A DNA stretch of 64,000 bases from Isoetes taiwanensis (Eukaryota > Streptophyta > Lycopodiopsida > Isoetales > Isoetaceae). Made by a program: the position numbers and the translations under genes. Positions 35,737 to 46,911 of this stretch are shown here, piece after piece. The notes below the pieces were generated by a model. That model ran no database searches. It was not told the origin of the DNA and saw only the letters and a list, made by a program, of their open reading frames with translations. The DNA lies in NCBI GenBank assembly GCA_021234155.1, contig JAJEKV010000030.1:13898079-13962078 (forward strand), written 5' to 3'. Numbering within the stretch: position 1 is the first letter of the stretch; each line of letters begins with the position of its first letter.

Positions 35737-35770
35737 TTATTGGGGGGGGAATATTCCTCGTCCCGAGGAA

Positions 35771-36150
35771 CTATCCAACTCCTGTGGATGTAGACACTGT
35801 TTGGTTTCCCTCATCATCGATCCCATAATACTTCTTCACCAGATAACCATTTACTCTTGTGGGAAGAAGATCTCCCTCTAATGTTTGGAGTTGTACTGAA
35901 CCATTAGAAAATACTTCACTCACCTCATATGGTCCAACCCATCTCATCTTTAGCTTGCCAGGCCGCTTCCAATGTTTTGCTTCATATAACAGTACTTGGT
36001 CTCCAGGCTTGAATTCTTTTTTCCGCAAATGCTTATCGTACCATTATTTTCTTCTCTTTTGTAGTGCTTCTCTTGCTTGTAAGGCTAGCAACCTTGTCTC
36101 GTCCAACCTTTCCAACCTGTCGTCTTCTTCTGCTTCAAAGAAATAAGGAG
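35771..36150 (-). pseudogene. Integrase C-terminal fragment of B
   Basis: Minus-strand translation gives RLERLDETRLLALQAREALQ, a frame change, then KEFKPGDQVLLYEAKHW and KMRWVGPYEVSEVF. This is the tail that follows the integrase core in plant gypsy pol. No core with D, D and E precedes it. It joins directly to a Glu-rich linker, so the polymerase part has been lost by internal deletion. Confidence 0.85.
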
Positions 36151-36577
36151 GGTATTCCTTTAACTTTCCTTCTTCCGGCACATCTGCCCTTGGTTCTTCT
36201 TCTTTTTTGGATAACTTCAAGGCTTTCCATTGAGCTTTCTTCCCCTTCTTCGGCAATTGTTGTTGAGTTGGTGATTCCATTTCTATCTCCACCATAGAGC
36301 AGTCTAATTCTGCTCTAGCTTGCAACCATTCATCAAGAACAACACTTGAAGTGTCATCCCTATAAGAGAGTCGTAGTTGTAAACCCTTGTATCCCTTTTC
36401 TTCTTCAGGCGCTACCAGAGCTGCCTCTTGTTTCTCGTCATCGGACAATTCTTCTTCATCATCATTACTAGAACTCGTATCGCTATCAATCTCTTGAACT
36501 CGTCCAGCCGCCGAGATCCTTCCTGGAGAGATATGTACTTTAAAAGAAACTGCATTGTTCCCATCCCCTATGGTCAA
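36150..36577 (-). pseudogene. Acidic linker region of B
   Basis: The frame from 36577 leftward is rich in E, D, S and K (SDTSSSNDDEEELSDDEKQE) and leads into the integrase tail. It corresponds to no known catalytic domain. It probably lies at or near the junction left by the internal deletion. Confidence 0.5.
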
Positions 36578-36580
36578 TAA

Positions 36581-37210
36581 TCATGTTGACCAGTCGTGCT
36601 TGGCTCTGGCTTGCATTAGCCAAGGTCTTCCAAGTAGTAGAGGATAGACTAACGCTCCCTCCATCACCATCTTTAGGACCACATAGTCCACATAAAACAT
36701 GATGCCAGCTATCAGTGTTTGCACTCCGGTGATAACGCCAATTGGCTTCACACGTCGTTGGTCGGCCATCTTGACCACAAAGTGTACTGGAACTGGTTCA
36801 AGCAGCTCTAGTTCAGGCATAATATTGATGCCTGACCCCCCATCAATGGTACACTTCCGGACCAATTCGCCATTTATTTCCAAGTCCAAATATGGTGAGC
36901 TCATATCCGCAATTACTGGCCATGCTGAATTCACGACCACTTCTTTTTGACCCTTCAATGCAGCCATCACGACCTTTCTACACCCTGGTGCCAAATTCAG
37001 CAGCTGTCTAAAGGTAATAGATGGTCTAACTTGCTCCATATCCTTCAAGATGTCATATGGTTGTTCACTTCCCAGTTGTAAAACCTTCTTGTATCGTCGG
37101 CGAATCTTTTTCTCTCTTGCCTTTTCCTTTTGTTGCGACTGCTCCACCACTTGTTCCTTAATTTGCCGCAAGTCCTCTGGTCTTGGAATATCCTCCACGT
37201 TTTGGATCAT
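36581..37210 (-). pseudogene. Aspartic protease domain of B
   Basis: The core TIDGGSGINIMP matches the retroelement protease pattern D-(S/T)-G-(A/S)-x-x-N. Here G replaces the usual S/T after the catalytic D. Flanking strands (YLDLEINGELVRKC before, FVVKMADQRRVKPIGVI and YPLLLGRPWL after) follow the gypsy order. A frameshift separates it from gag and another from the linker. Confidence 0.85.
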
Positions 37211-37235
37211 CTAATCTTCCTCTTCTTCCCCATTC

Positions 37236-38889
37236 TCATCTTGGAATCCTGGTTCTAATAGATTCCTGGTTTTGGTTTATTAGCCTATTATGTCGTTGTG
37301 CACGTGTCTCATATGCAGGAATTGTGTCTTCCATTGACCTTTTGAGAATAAATACAGCATTAGAATCCACCATTGGTTTCTTTCCCTTATCTCGTTCGCC
37401 CGTTTTTCTGGGTTCTAGTTTATGTGGGCATTCGGCTTGAGTATGCAGCCCTTGAGTTTGACAAATGCCGCACACCGGCTGATACTCCACTGGAGCTCTT
37501 GGATTAGGATATTTAGGCGCAATATGTCCGAAGTTCTTGCAACGATAACATTGTATAGGTTTTCTTTGTCGATATGACGGTCGTGATCCCATTGCTTGTT
37601 GCGGTGCTATGGCATACGTTGAATGATATGGCTGGGTTTGCACATAGATAGGCTCTTCTTGAGGTTGAACTTGATAGGAAGTACGTTGCGATGGTATCCA
37701 TTGCGAAGGTACTGCACCTCCTTGTCGATTTGGATTAAAATAGCAAGCAACGGCCATATGATTCCTTCTTCCACAAATTTGGCACTTGGGTTTGTCGCTC
37801 CTAATTCCACACTCGTGTGGAAGGTGTCCTGGCCTCTTACACTTTACGCACCACACATTGGCCCTTTCTTTTTGTTCATGGACCTTTCCTGCTGCTCCGT
37901 GTACCCACCAGTTGAGTTGCAATTCGGATAGTTGCTTTGTCAATGACTCCACAATGTCTTCTTTAACCTTTGCAATTTGGTTCTCCATATTGATGGGACT
38001 TGCCATTGTAGGAGCATTCGGCAAAGTTATCGTTGGATTGGATGATAATGATAGGGGCGCAACGGAAATGGCAGCCGGTGCTGTCGGATTGCTTTGCATC
38101 TGCTGTTGGAGGCGGAAATAATCCATCTTCCCCGAAGGTTGGAATGTGTTGGCTGCCATAGGAATCATCCCTCCTCCACTTGAGAGAATTGGCAAGGTTC
38201 CTTGTACTCCAAAACCCGCTGTGTCATATTGTGATGCCACCCTTGTGGCGTCATCCAAAGTAGCCGGTTGGCTTGCTTTCACAAATAATTGGAGTAAAGG
38301 GGGCAATCCCTCCACAAAGTATCTTACTTGTTCTTCGGCGGCAGGTAGCGGGTCTCTTTTCGACAACAAGCTTTTGTATCTCAAGATATAACTTTGCAAA
38401 GTCTCATCTGGATAACACTTAATGTGCGTGAGTTCTTGGAGAATTCTTTCCTTGAACCCGGCTCCTCTAAATTGGGTTAGAAAATGCATTCCAATTTGTA
38501 AAAGGTGTAGTCTCCTGAGATTGCAATATTCCTGGAAATAATTTTAACCGGTCAACATCATTCTTTCCATTTGCGGCGCTAGCAGTTAGGAACGCATATA
38601 GATGCCCATCGGCATCATCTCCTGGATAGAACTTTGGATATTTCAAATCTCCCATTCTTGCAACTGTTCTTGGCTCTTGAATTGGAATTACTTGGGCAGG
38701 TTCTATTGATGGTGTTGAAGTCGTGCCTTCCAAATCTAAAAGGGATGGCGCGCTTGACACCCTAAGAAAATATAGATCTTCGTTGCGTAACTCTCTTTCT
38801 CTCTGTTTAAATCGTAATTCTCGTTCGCGGCGTTGCCGTTCCACAATCCTATCGTGCTCTTCCTTGGATTCCGTTCCTTGCACATACAT
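37236..38889 (-). pseudogene. Gag with CCHC knuckles (B)
   Basis: The first part (38889-38467) is charged (RQRRERELRFKQRERELR) and ends in the gag start PKFYPGDDADGHLYAFL. A frame change near 38480 leads to FLTQFRGAGFKERILQELTH and LPPLLQLFVKASQP, the Retrotrans_gag core. Two canonical knuckles follow (CVKCKRPGHLPHEC and CQICGRRNHMAVAC), plus a third with its last C changed to Y (CYRCKNFGHIAPKY) and a variant (CGICQTQGLHTQAEC). The frame from 38489 to 37236 is open for 417 codons. Confidence 0.9.
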
Positions 38890-39026
38890 ACATTGACGGA
38901 GGGAGTTGGTCCGGCTTTCTTTTTACACTGGCTTGGCTCCTCTTCTATATCTTATGTTGTCGGCTTTCTTGGACAGATCTCCTTTCACGAGCACCACAAT
39001 TGATTTCCCGGCCAGTGCACCACAAA

Positions 39027-40560
39027 TATCGAGCCCTAGCTCACGACCCGAGAGAAGAGTAGCGCTGTGAAAGAGAACACCCAAGGGAACTAGAACGAAG
39101 AATCAAACTTTATTGCATATGGCTATGGTTGGAAAAACGCCAACTGTGGTTACATATTTATAGTCCCTACCACGTCATCGCCACATCATCACACCCCTTC
39201 AATTGGGTATACCCCTTGAATTTCGTATTTGCCACCTAGACAGATCGCTCTCGTGGCACCTACTGCATCATTACTGCATCACTGGATCGTCATGTCATCA
39301 AATATGCCAGCTGGACATGCCACGTCACCCTCTTTCTCACGTCTCATTCTTCTTGAGAGGGATGGGTCGAGGTACCCTCCCCATATCTTTTCCTTGGCCC
39401 ACAACCTGCCGCCCAGGATCTCTTGGCCACAAGGCGCTTTCGATTAGGGAATGAGCTTATAAGCTCTGAGTAGGTGGTGGTTGGGTGGGTTAGCATAACC
39501 AGACGTCTGTTAAATTCTTCCCACTCTCGCGGCTCCGTCTTTCTACTGGTGAGCAAAGCTTCCGCCACAAACCATCCTTCTCCGTGATTGCACATGATGA
39601 GCTGGCCTTCATAGGTTACCTCCCCAAAGAGTGGTTTCTGTAACTTTTCGTGGTTGGAGAGTCTAACAATTTGATTCAAATGGGTAGCCCTGTTTCCTTC
39701 TCAATTCTCCGGTATCCCCTTTCTTCTGTATTTTCTTCTCCTCTGTTTTACGTTCTGCAGCAGAAGATCGGCCTTCTATTTCTGAGATCGAATTCTATAG
39801 AGATGGCTGTGGTTTCTTCCCAATCAACCCTTGACGGCCTTCTGACATAACTTCTTGCATGGCCATGGCCTGATGTTGGTCAAATCCGGCCTGATTCCTT
39901 GAAGCATGTAGTTCATGGTGATGCTATGCCCCATATCGATTTTTTCAAGCAAGAATAGGCCGCTCCAACAACTCCGGCCGAATAGTCTGTAGACTCTGAA
40001 ATTCCTGTCGCCAAGTTCAGCCTGATTCCTTTCTCAGATCCGACCTTCTCTGGATTTATTCTTCCAAGTTGCCCAATCTGACCGATTCTTATAAAGATCT
40101 ACGATTTTTTGCTGATGACAGGGCTCTGCGGTCCGATTTGCTCCGATCCTTTTCCTTTTCATGCTATTCTTAGAATAATCTTCTTCCCTTTTTTCCTTGA
40201 TCATCTCTACTTCCATGGCTCTTCCAAGGGTTTTGTCCCTTTAATTCTCGACATCTTTTCTTCTTCAAATCTCGTGACTTGATCCCTCCATTATTCGAGG
40301 CCTTTATTTTGCCACGTTATCTCCATTTTTCCACCATAGGTATTTTTCTTCTATGGGGCTCTTCTTTTGACAACCCTGTTGCCATATTATTCCTTCCCAT
40401 TCCTTCTCATGGGTCATTCTTCTCGTAGCACATCTCTCAGGCTACTTCCTTCCTCTTTCCATATTTGCCTAGCTTTTCTTCCTTAAGCTAGCAATTTGCC
40501 ATGGTAATTTGCATATTTAGAAATGTTTTGCAACTTTTGTACCTTCATTGGCAGACGACA
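39027..40560 (-). repeat. 5' LTR of B
   Basis: Pairs with the split left LTR. Its inner end reads TATCGAG where the left copy has TGTCGAG, a single change of the canonical terminal G. The outer end GACGACA is followed by the duplication AGCCT. Confidence 0.92.
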
Positions 40561-40565
40561 AGCCT
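40561..40565. repeat. Right TSD of element B (AGCCT)
   Basis: Exact copy of 22247-22251. The 3' ORF of A2 resumes here on the minus strand. Confidence 0.9.
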
Positions 40566-40966
40566 TCATGGGGTTTGGCAATATTAGTAAGCTTATGAGT
40601 AGTGGCCGTATATGTGACATCTTGATCTTGTAAAGCAGCCCAATTTAAAGAAGGGGTTCTGGTAGGCAATTGAAATACCTGGGCTAGAAGAGCTGGAGTG
40701 AGGAGAATATGATTATGATCAACCTCTATCTGATACCCCGCATTAGTCTTGACCAGATGAGCGACAAACTGCCTTAGTTGAAGAGGATTTGGAGCAGGGA
40801 GTTCTTGCCGGGAGAACTCGAATAAACATGTTCCTTCTGCAACTTTTCGACTTGCACCTTCCAAGGGATATCGAAGTGTAGGAGTGGAGAAAACCACCGA
40901 TTCAAAAAGAGTGGGATCCCTGGGGGCGGTAACCTGGAGAGTAGGAAACTTGGGAGAAGCGGGCAT
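40561..40966 (-). pseudogene. 3' ORF of A2, N-terminal part
   Basis: It starts at ATG 40966 (MPASPKFPTLQVTAPRDPTL) and runs open to element B. It includes FEFSRQELPAPNPLQLRQF, VAHLVKTNAGYQIEVDHN, ILLTPALLAQVFQLP and LNWAALQDQDVT. Compared with A1 it has no frameshift at LRQF and carries about 13 additional residues after TPTLR. It is a better template of the domain than A1. Confidence 0.85.
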
Positions 40967-41392
40967 GGCGATGAGCAAGGAAAGAAAGCGGAGGACGAAG
41001 AACGAAAGAGATGCAAAAAGTTTTAGGGCGCGTATCTGTTTAGGAAAGGTATTATAGAAGTGGAAGCTGAGCCGTTGATGGTGCCAGATGGCAACAGATT
41101 GGAAGGAGACTGTTGGGAGGCAAAAATTTGGCTGTGTCCCCAAACTGCAACGGAAGAGAGAAGGGATGATGGAGATGGATGAAGATGATCGGTGGGATGG
41201 GACAGCTTGGAGGAGGTACGAGTAATAATGACAGACGAGCGTAGTATGAAGGAAGAATAATTAAGACAGGCAACTCGAGAGTCGAACATCATAAAAATAG
41301 GTGGCAGATTGTACCATGACTAGATTTGCGGCTGGATAGCAGAATCTTGAATTAGAAGGTGCGTTGCATGCAAACACATTAGCAAAAAATTG

Positions 41393-41437
41393 ATTGGGCC
41401 ACGTCAGCAAGCCTTTAGGCGGTATGGCTATATAAAT
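41393..41437 (+). promoter_or_regulatory. Promoter-like block of the antisense ORF in A2
   Basis: In order are ATTGG (inverted CCAAT, 41393-41397), CCACGTCAGC with an ACGT core (41399-41408) and TATATAAAT (41429-41437). The TATA box is 46 bp before the conserved ATG at 41475. Spacing and order suit a plant polymerase II promoter. A1 lacks about 66 bp including the TATA box and the ACGT element. Confidence 0.5.
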
Positions 41438-41474
41438 CGAGCAATGGGCAAGCAGAGAACACCAGTTGGTGACG

Positions 41475-41714
41475 ATGAAGAGCGAGTGCACCATGCCCCG
41501 AAATTGCAATAAATGGATTACCACGAAGATGAATGCGCTGGATCTCTGGAAGCTGCGGAACTGCGGCATCTCAATGGATGGATGGTGTTCGGGAATGGCT
41601 GAACACCCCGATCCCCTAACCAACTCGATGGAGGTTGTGATTCACCTGCGCTGGGATCCCGAGCAGTGCCTCTACCACATCCTCCGTGTGACCTCTGCTC
41701 CGAATCTGGAGTAG
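41475..41714 (+). CDS. Antisense ORF of family A (copy A2), 79 aa
   Basis: The start chosen is ATG 41475 because ATG-x-AGC-GAG-TGC is shared with A1; another in-frame ATG lies at 41466. The product reads SECTMPRNCN, WITTKMNALDLWKLRN, GMAEHPDPL, MEVVIHLRWD and EQCLYHILRVTSAP, ending in TAG. It is rich in W, C, M and H and has no signal peptide or membrane segment. No family is recognised. It lies antisense between integrase and the sense 3' ORF, downstream of a TATA-type block. The frame is fully open, unlike most of the surrounding sequence. Confidence 0.62.
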   Translation: MKSECTMPRNCNKWITTKMNALDLWKLRNCGISMDGWCSGMAEHPDPLTNSMEVVIHLRWDPEQCLYHILRVTSAPNLE

Positions 41715-41825
41715 AGGGTCCTTTTTAATGTAGGATTTTGTATATAGGGCTCAGCCCACAGCGGATAAATATGGGCAATGCCCAATTTTGTTTTTCTCGC
41801 GATATATATAACATAAAATAGCTTC

Positions 41826-42433
41826 CTACTCACTTGAGTCTGTATCTGAATGATCTACCATTGTGTCTGAATGATCTGTTGTTGTTTCTGCGTGAAAAAG
41901 TTTGAGGCGAAAGCCATTAACTAGAGTAGGTAATGGAGTGCCATCTGATTCAGCAAGTTTGAAAACACTTGGTTGCACCACTTGAAGAATCTGATAAGGA
42001 CCAAGCCATCGAAACTTTAATTTGCCCGGAAAATTTTTGTATCTGGAATCATAGAGTAGAACCAAATCTCCCTCCTTGAATATCTTTGCTTTGAGATGTT
42101 TGTCATGCCATGATTTTCCCAATTGTTGGCTAGTGAGGACACGAAGATAAGCATCTCTGCGAAGTTCATCTAACTGTTCTAGTTGATAAACGCGTTCTTG
42201 GAGTGCTGCAGGTGAATTATACACTATGGCCAATTGAAAACGGAGAGCTGGAAAAACATATTCAAAAGGCATGAGAGCCTCTTGGCCATAAACCAGCTTG
42301 AAAGGAGTGTGGCCAAGCAACTTTAAAACTCATGTTGTAAGCCCAAAGAACAGTAGGTAGCTTGTTCTGCCAATCCGTGCAAGAAACATCACAAATTTTC
42401 TTCAAAATGGTAATGAGAGTCTTATTCAAATGT
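41826..42433 (-). pseudogene. Integrase C-terminal part of A2
   Basis: Minus-strand frames read KTLITILKKICD, WAYN, GHTPFKLVYGQEALMPFEYV, ERVYQLEQLDELRRDAYLRV and RWLGPYQILQVVQPSVFKLAE, very like A1. A frameshift lies near 42325. The copy ends abruptly at about 42433. It retains the LLYDSRYKNFPGK segment that A1 lost. Confidence 0.88.
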
Positions 42434-43019
42434 CTCTATTGCTTATGAACCTTAGGCTAAACCATATACATGCTACAGCAAAATCACTATAGCAGAGGTA
42501 TTGACCCGATCACTGTAGCAGTGTTGACTTCTTCTTCAATAGCCCAAGATATATTTGAATCTGTCTTGTTACACCTGCAAGGCACCGTCAATGCATGATC
42601 ATAATGTTAAATCCTTCTTCTGTATTTGTAGATCGGGATCCGACCGCTATGGCGAGCTGATCGATCCAAAGGATCCCCAGCGAAGCAACTTTCCCTTTTT
42701 GAAAAACGGTTCCCACCAATATGGGATATATGCCATATTAAGCAAGGCCTTTTAAATGACGTTTTCATCCCTAGGTTATATATGATCAAGGCTTCATATA
42801 ACCTTCAAACGTGACCATTAACCCTAGGTTAAATAAACCTTGCTTAAACATAAATCTCAATGTTTCATGATTATAACATGATCAAACTCTACAAAATGTT
42901 AGAAGTCAAAACTGGGCTCATTCATATGTAAGCCTTTATACCCATTACTATTAATTTTAGCTATATATTTTCTAAAGTATTTTTTCTAGAAAATATATTT
43001 TAGAAAATAATTATATATA
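42434..43019. other. Unassigned AT-rich DNA
   Basis: No coding frame is supported. A palindromic AT stretch lies at about 42962-43000 (TATATTTTCTA and TAGAAAATATA arms). Otherwise nothing recognisable. Confidence 0.5.
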
Positions 43020-44234
43020 AAGGAGCGGATACCAGATTCCAAGCAGCGATAGGCAACTATTACATCATGATGAATTACTGCAACAACAACAGGATCACCA
43101 ATTGGGAAATCAAAGCATACCTATTCAGCACGATAGTAGCATCAAACAGTTGTACGGATGTGAGACGTGGGGACCAGGACTGTCAGAAAAGAAATGGGAG
43201 AAACAAGAAGGAATATTGAGGCAATGGCACGGTCAGGAATTCCAGGTGAAGACAGGTACATCATTGGCCACAATCTTATATGAAACAGGGGAAAAGCCAA
43301 TGGAAGTGAGGGCCTGGGAAAGAAACGAGTTTAGGTACCTAATAAAGGACAACAGCCACGGAAAGAGGACAAACTCCGTCGTCACTAGCGATAGATGAAT
43401 CAAAGAAACAAAGATATAACAAATGCAAAAGGATGGTTTAACGAATTGGCTTAAATGGACAAAGAAATATGGGGATGCAACTAAGTCGATTATACAAGCG
43501 CATCGGATGGGACGAAGAATGGACAAAAGGTAGCGGTGAGAGCCCGGATGGCACGACACACGGGGCCCAAAGCACGCTGGCTATTGGAAACCTTCAATCC
43601 GTGGAAACAGATAGGGCATATCACGCATAAAAAAGCACCATGTTGAATAGAAGCAAATGGGGAACACCGCCGATTCGATGGGAAGCCACGACCTCCAATT
43701 GAGAAAGATAGATGGAGGAAAATAGATAGAGCAGAGCGAATATGCCGGGTATGCGACTTCGGGAAAAATAGAAGACGAAAGAGCACATGGTAAAGGAGTG
43801 CCCTGGCCTACAACGACATAAGGTCCAAATTTAACAAGGTCGTGGGATCTCCCACTCCCAAAGACCGATGGACAAAGAAGAGACGCTTACGTATTATAGC
43901 GAAAGCTATAAAAGAAATGATAATGAGACACCGGGTGCACAAAGAGAGAGGGCTATTAATCCGAAAAAGCACCTAATGAGGCGGATCGAGAAGCCCACAA
44001 AGTACGCCTTCAAAACTGTTTATAACGATGCATTTGTGTATGGCCAAGAAGCCAGCTATAAGCACGATGCGGGTAATATGTAAAGAACAAGTGAAGCCCG
44101 CTAGATGGCTACATAAAACCTATGCGTCTGTTTGCTGGCAGCACCCTATGGGAGCTCGCAGGATGCTACACAAGTCCGGGGGCCTCACGGCCTGAGGGAC
44201 GTTAATGTATATTCTATTCTATTCTATTCTATAA
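43020..44234 (+). mobile_element. LINE 3' part (RTE-like), 5' truncated
   Basis: The frame near 43150 reads LYGCETWGPGLSEKKWEKQE, ILYETGEKPMEVRAWERN and FRYLIK, the region that follows reverse transcriptase in RTE/CR1-type LINEs. A cysteine pair in CRVCDFGK, then EHMVKECPGLQ (about 43740-43810), is the C-terminal zinc-binding patch. Frames are broken. It ends in a short (TATTC)n-type tail at 44212-44234, typical of RTE-like elements. Confidence 0.75.
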
Positions 44235-45942
44235 AGGCTGATTTGGATATCTTACAATATATTATCTTAATAATAAAATATAATTAACATAATTATCTTA
44301 AAATATATTCTAAAGTATAATTGGCTGATTAAAAAAAAAAGGTCTAATGTTCTTGATTAAAAAAGTATGCCTTCCTTTAAAACATGTTGGGGAGATGTTT
44401 TTTGGATGTACTTACTCACTCTATGTTTGTATATATTTTAGGTCAATGGCATGTAACATGCTAAAAAAAATGCCCCCAGTGATGATGACCAAGGCCCTAA
44501 ATGATGAACAGGAAAAGAAATTATACTTTATACTCGAGTCAATTGGAATACCAAGAAGGTCAACATCCTCCATGAATGCAACAGCGAGGTAGTAGGAGAA
44601 GGGATTATTGTTCTAGCAGATCCTATCAATGTCGTGCAGTGGACTGCTGCAGCCAATGGTTGCAAATGAAGAAAATGAGGTCTGTTTTGACTCTTTCTAT
44701 TCATCTCATTTGCCAAGGGTTTGAGGTAAGCCTTGGCAGCCTGCTGAATAGTTCTTCATTTCTACTCTACAAACAGGCAGATCATTTGCACCAACTATAT
44801 CCCTAATACTAGTGTAACTGCTGCATATCTGAACATCTTCAATTGCCATTTTAATTCCAGGCTTTTTTTTCAGGCCTTTTGGATTCTTGAGTGCTCATCA
44901 GCAGACCTGCTCTGACTGCTCTGTTATAATATAATCAAGGTATATCTTTATACTTCCAGTTAGACTGCATTGTATAGGAAACACGCTTTTGCCAAATTGT
45001 CTCGTGTTTTTTGCTGTGGCTTAACTCAACATGTGTGTTTATAGATAACGTTGACCTCTTGCCTTTCCTGCATTAACAGAATATTTTTTTTCCATAACCA
45101 GTTTAGTTTGTTTGTCTAGCAAATTCCTTTTCTACTCAATAAGATCATTATGCGGGCACATATTATATTCCAGAAAATTGAACTTGTCAAACATGATCTC
45201 ATGTAACAGGCTGGTGGGGTTATGAACTTGTCTAGCTTCTCAATACTTGTGTAGCGTAAAGAACAAACGATTATGCACGCATCATTTCTTTCTCTACAGG
45301 AACTCAGAATTTGGCTACATATGGCATTCATGTTTTAGATAAGGTAACATGATCCGTTTTCATTAGAAACATCATTTGTCATGCATACAATTAAGATCAA
45401 ATAAAGGGTTGATGATTTCTTTTAAACACTCAAATAAAGGGTTGATGATTTCCTTATTTAGCTCTGTTTAAAATGATCATATTCTTTGCCCTTTTTTATG
45501 AACATGACCTTATACCCTTGAATTATTACTTTCTAAAGGATATTGATGTACTTTCAGGTGTCTTTTTGCTACAAATCAGCAATTTGCTGTTGTTGTGAGA
45601 GCTATTAAGCCACTGCATCACTCGGCAATTTATATCAAATGGTATGTAATCTGAATTTGACCTGGAATCTTTACTCATTGCCTTCTAGTTTAAATCTAAA
45701 TCTGAAAGTCTGAAGTTAATTGTGGGTTTAGGTGTAACTTGCAATTGTATTCATCTTGCTGTCCAAAGAGATCATTCATTGTTTTCTAAATGATATAAAT
45801 GTAATTTCAGATGTCTTTTTGCTACAAATCAGCTGCTGTTGTGAATCCCCTTACTTTTAAGGGCTTTAAAGTCTTTGTTTACTAAACAGTAATTATAAAG
45901 AATATAAATGTAATTGCGGGTCTGTCTTTCTTGAACACAATA
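44235..45942. other. Unassigned DNA with a repeated acceptor-like segment
   Basis: A possible exon at 44457-44592 encodes KALNDEQEKKLYFILESIGI before a GT, but no gene model holds. A phrase ending in a pyrimidine-poor CAG plus TGTCTTTTTGCTACAAATCAG occurs at about 45542 and 45792. Its left part recurs at about 45898 (AATATAAATGTAATT). A 23-bp duplication (TCAAATAAAGGGTTGATGAT...) lies at about 45396 and 45428. Confidence 0.5.
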
Positions 45943-46911
45943 ATGCCGCCAAAAGCTTCAGAGTTATGGGGCAAATATTGCCTTAATGTTATGCCTGTCC
46001 ATGGTGACAGAAAATGGACCTGCAAGTTTTGCCACAAAGATTTGCAAGGAACAAAGACAAGATTAGTCGCACATTTAGGTCATATTAGAGGTGAAGGAAT
46101 GGGTCCTTGTATGGATGTGTCCGAAGAGGCTAAAAAAGAGGCTATTGAGGAGCATTCGAAGAAGAAAAAGTTAGCTGCTACTAAAGCCAAAGATATGGCA
46201 TTTTCTGTCCCTTATGACCATGCACTAGCATCTGAAGTTCATGTAACATCTACTTTTAATAAAACTGTTGACGTTGTTTCTAGTAGATCTATTGCTGATG
46301 ATGGACAGACCCAAACCAATGCAGCCAGCATTTCTGTGGCCCGAGTAAGCGATGAAATTCAGGTGACAAACTCCAAATCTAGTGTGGCAGACCAGCTTAA
46401 TACTAGACATGTTGTTCTTATGCAAAGGAAGAAGCATGCCAATAGACTAGAAATGCGTTGCCTTGCCTTATCTAACTTACCTTTTAATCTTTTAAAAATG
46501 CCGTGTTGGAGAGACATGCTTGAGGCTTTTTCTCAAATTGGATCCAACCATTCTGGACTGACGTATAAAGAAGCAAGGACAACAGCCTTGCGTGAAGAAT
46601 ATGCCTTGACCAAGGCTAAAACTGAGCAAATAAGTAATCTTTGGCCGAAGTATGGCTGCACCATTTTGACAGATGGATGGGTAGATGTCAGCAGAAGAAA
46701 GTTAGTGAATATAATAGTCTCTTGTTGTTATGGAACATTGTTTCTTAAGTCAATTGATTGCAGCAGACCTGACGTTGAAGGTGAAACTGGTGTTTGGCTT
46801 GCTGAGCAAATTGGGAAAGTGATAGGAAGCATTGGGCTGAACAATGTCGTGCAAGTTATCACTGACAATGCCTCTAATTGTGTTCGCATGGGTAAGGAGC
46901 TTTGTGTTTGA
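45943..46911 (+). pseudogene. hAT transposase, 5' part (BED finger and DUF659)
   Basis: ATG 45943 (MPPKASELWGKYCLNVMPVH) begins a BED-type zinc finger (WTCKFCHKDLQGTKTRLVAH, then C). A basic linker follows, then the DUF659-type segment SNLWPKYGCTILTDGWVDVS, CCYGTLFLKSIDCS and VVQVITDNASNC. The second block carries the first catalytic Asp region of hAT transposases. The frame is clean for 323 codons but stops at TGA 46909-46911 just after a donor-like ATGGGTAAGG. The C-terminal catalytic part and dimerisation domain are not seen downstream. It is either the first exon of a decayed copy or truncated. Confidence 0.85.

Larger units (their letters stand above)
22252..40560 (-). mobile_element. 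LTR element B (minus strand), gag-protease only, split by element C
   Basis: Exact 5-bp duplications (AGCCT) flank two matching LTRs. The right LTR is 39027-40560, and the left LTR is 22252-23057 continued at 35019-35736, because C is inserted inside it. The internal part is only 3.3 kb and encodes gag, protease and the tail of integrase. Reverse transcriptase, RNase H and the integrase core are absent. This makes B a non-autonomous element that would depend on another element for polymerase and integrase. Confidence 0.9.
21405..42433 (-). mobile_element. Family A, copy A2 (minus strand), host of nested elements
   Basis: A2 is visible in two blocks: 40561-42433 (integrase C-terminal part, antisense ORF, start of the 3' ORF) and 21405-22251 (rest of the 3' ORF). 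The frame stops at 40561 and resumes at 22251, with AGCCT duplicated at both junctions, because element B is inserted. A2 lacks its LTRs, gag and reverse transcriptase. It ends at about 42433 within integrase and at about 21405 within the coiled coil. Confidence 0.88.

Noticed and set aside
44212-44234. TATTC microsatellite as a separate feature
   Set aside because: Best explained as the 3' tail of the adjacent LINE.
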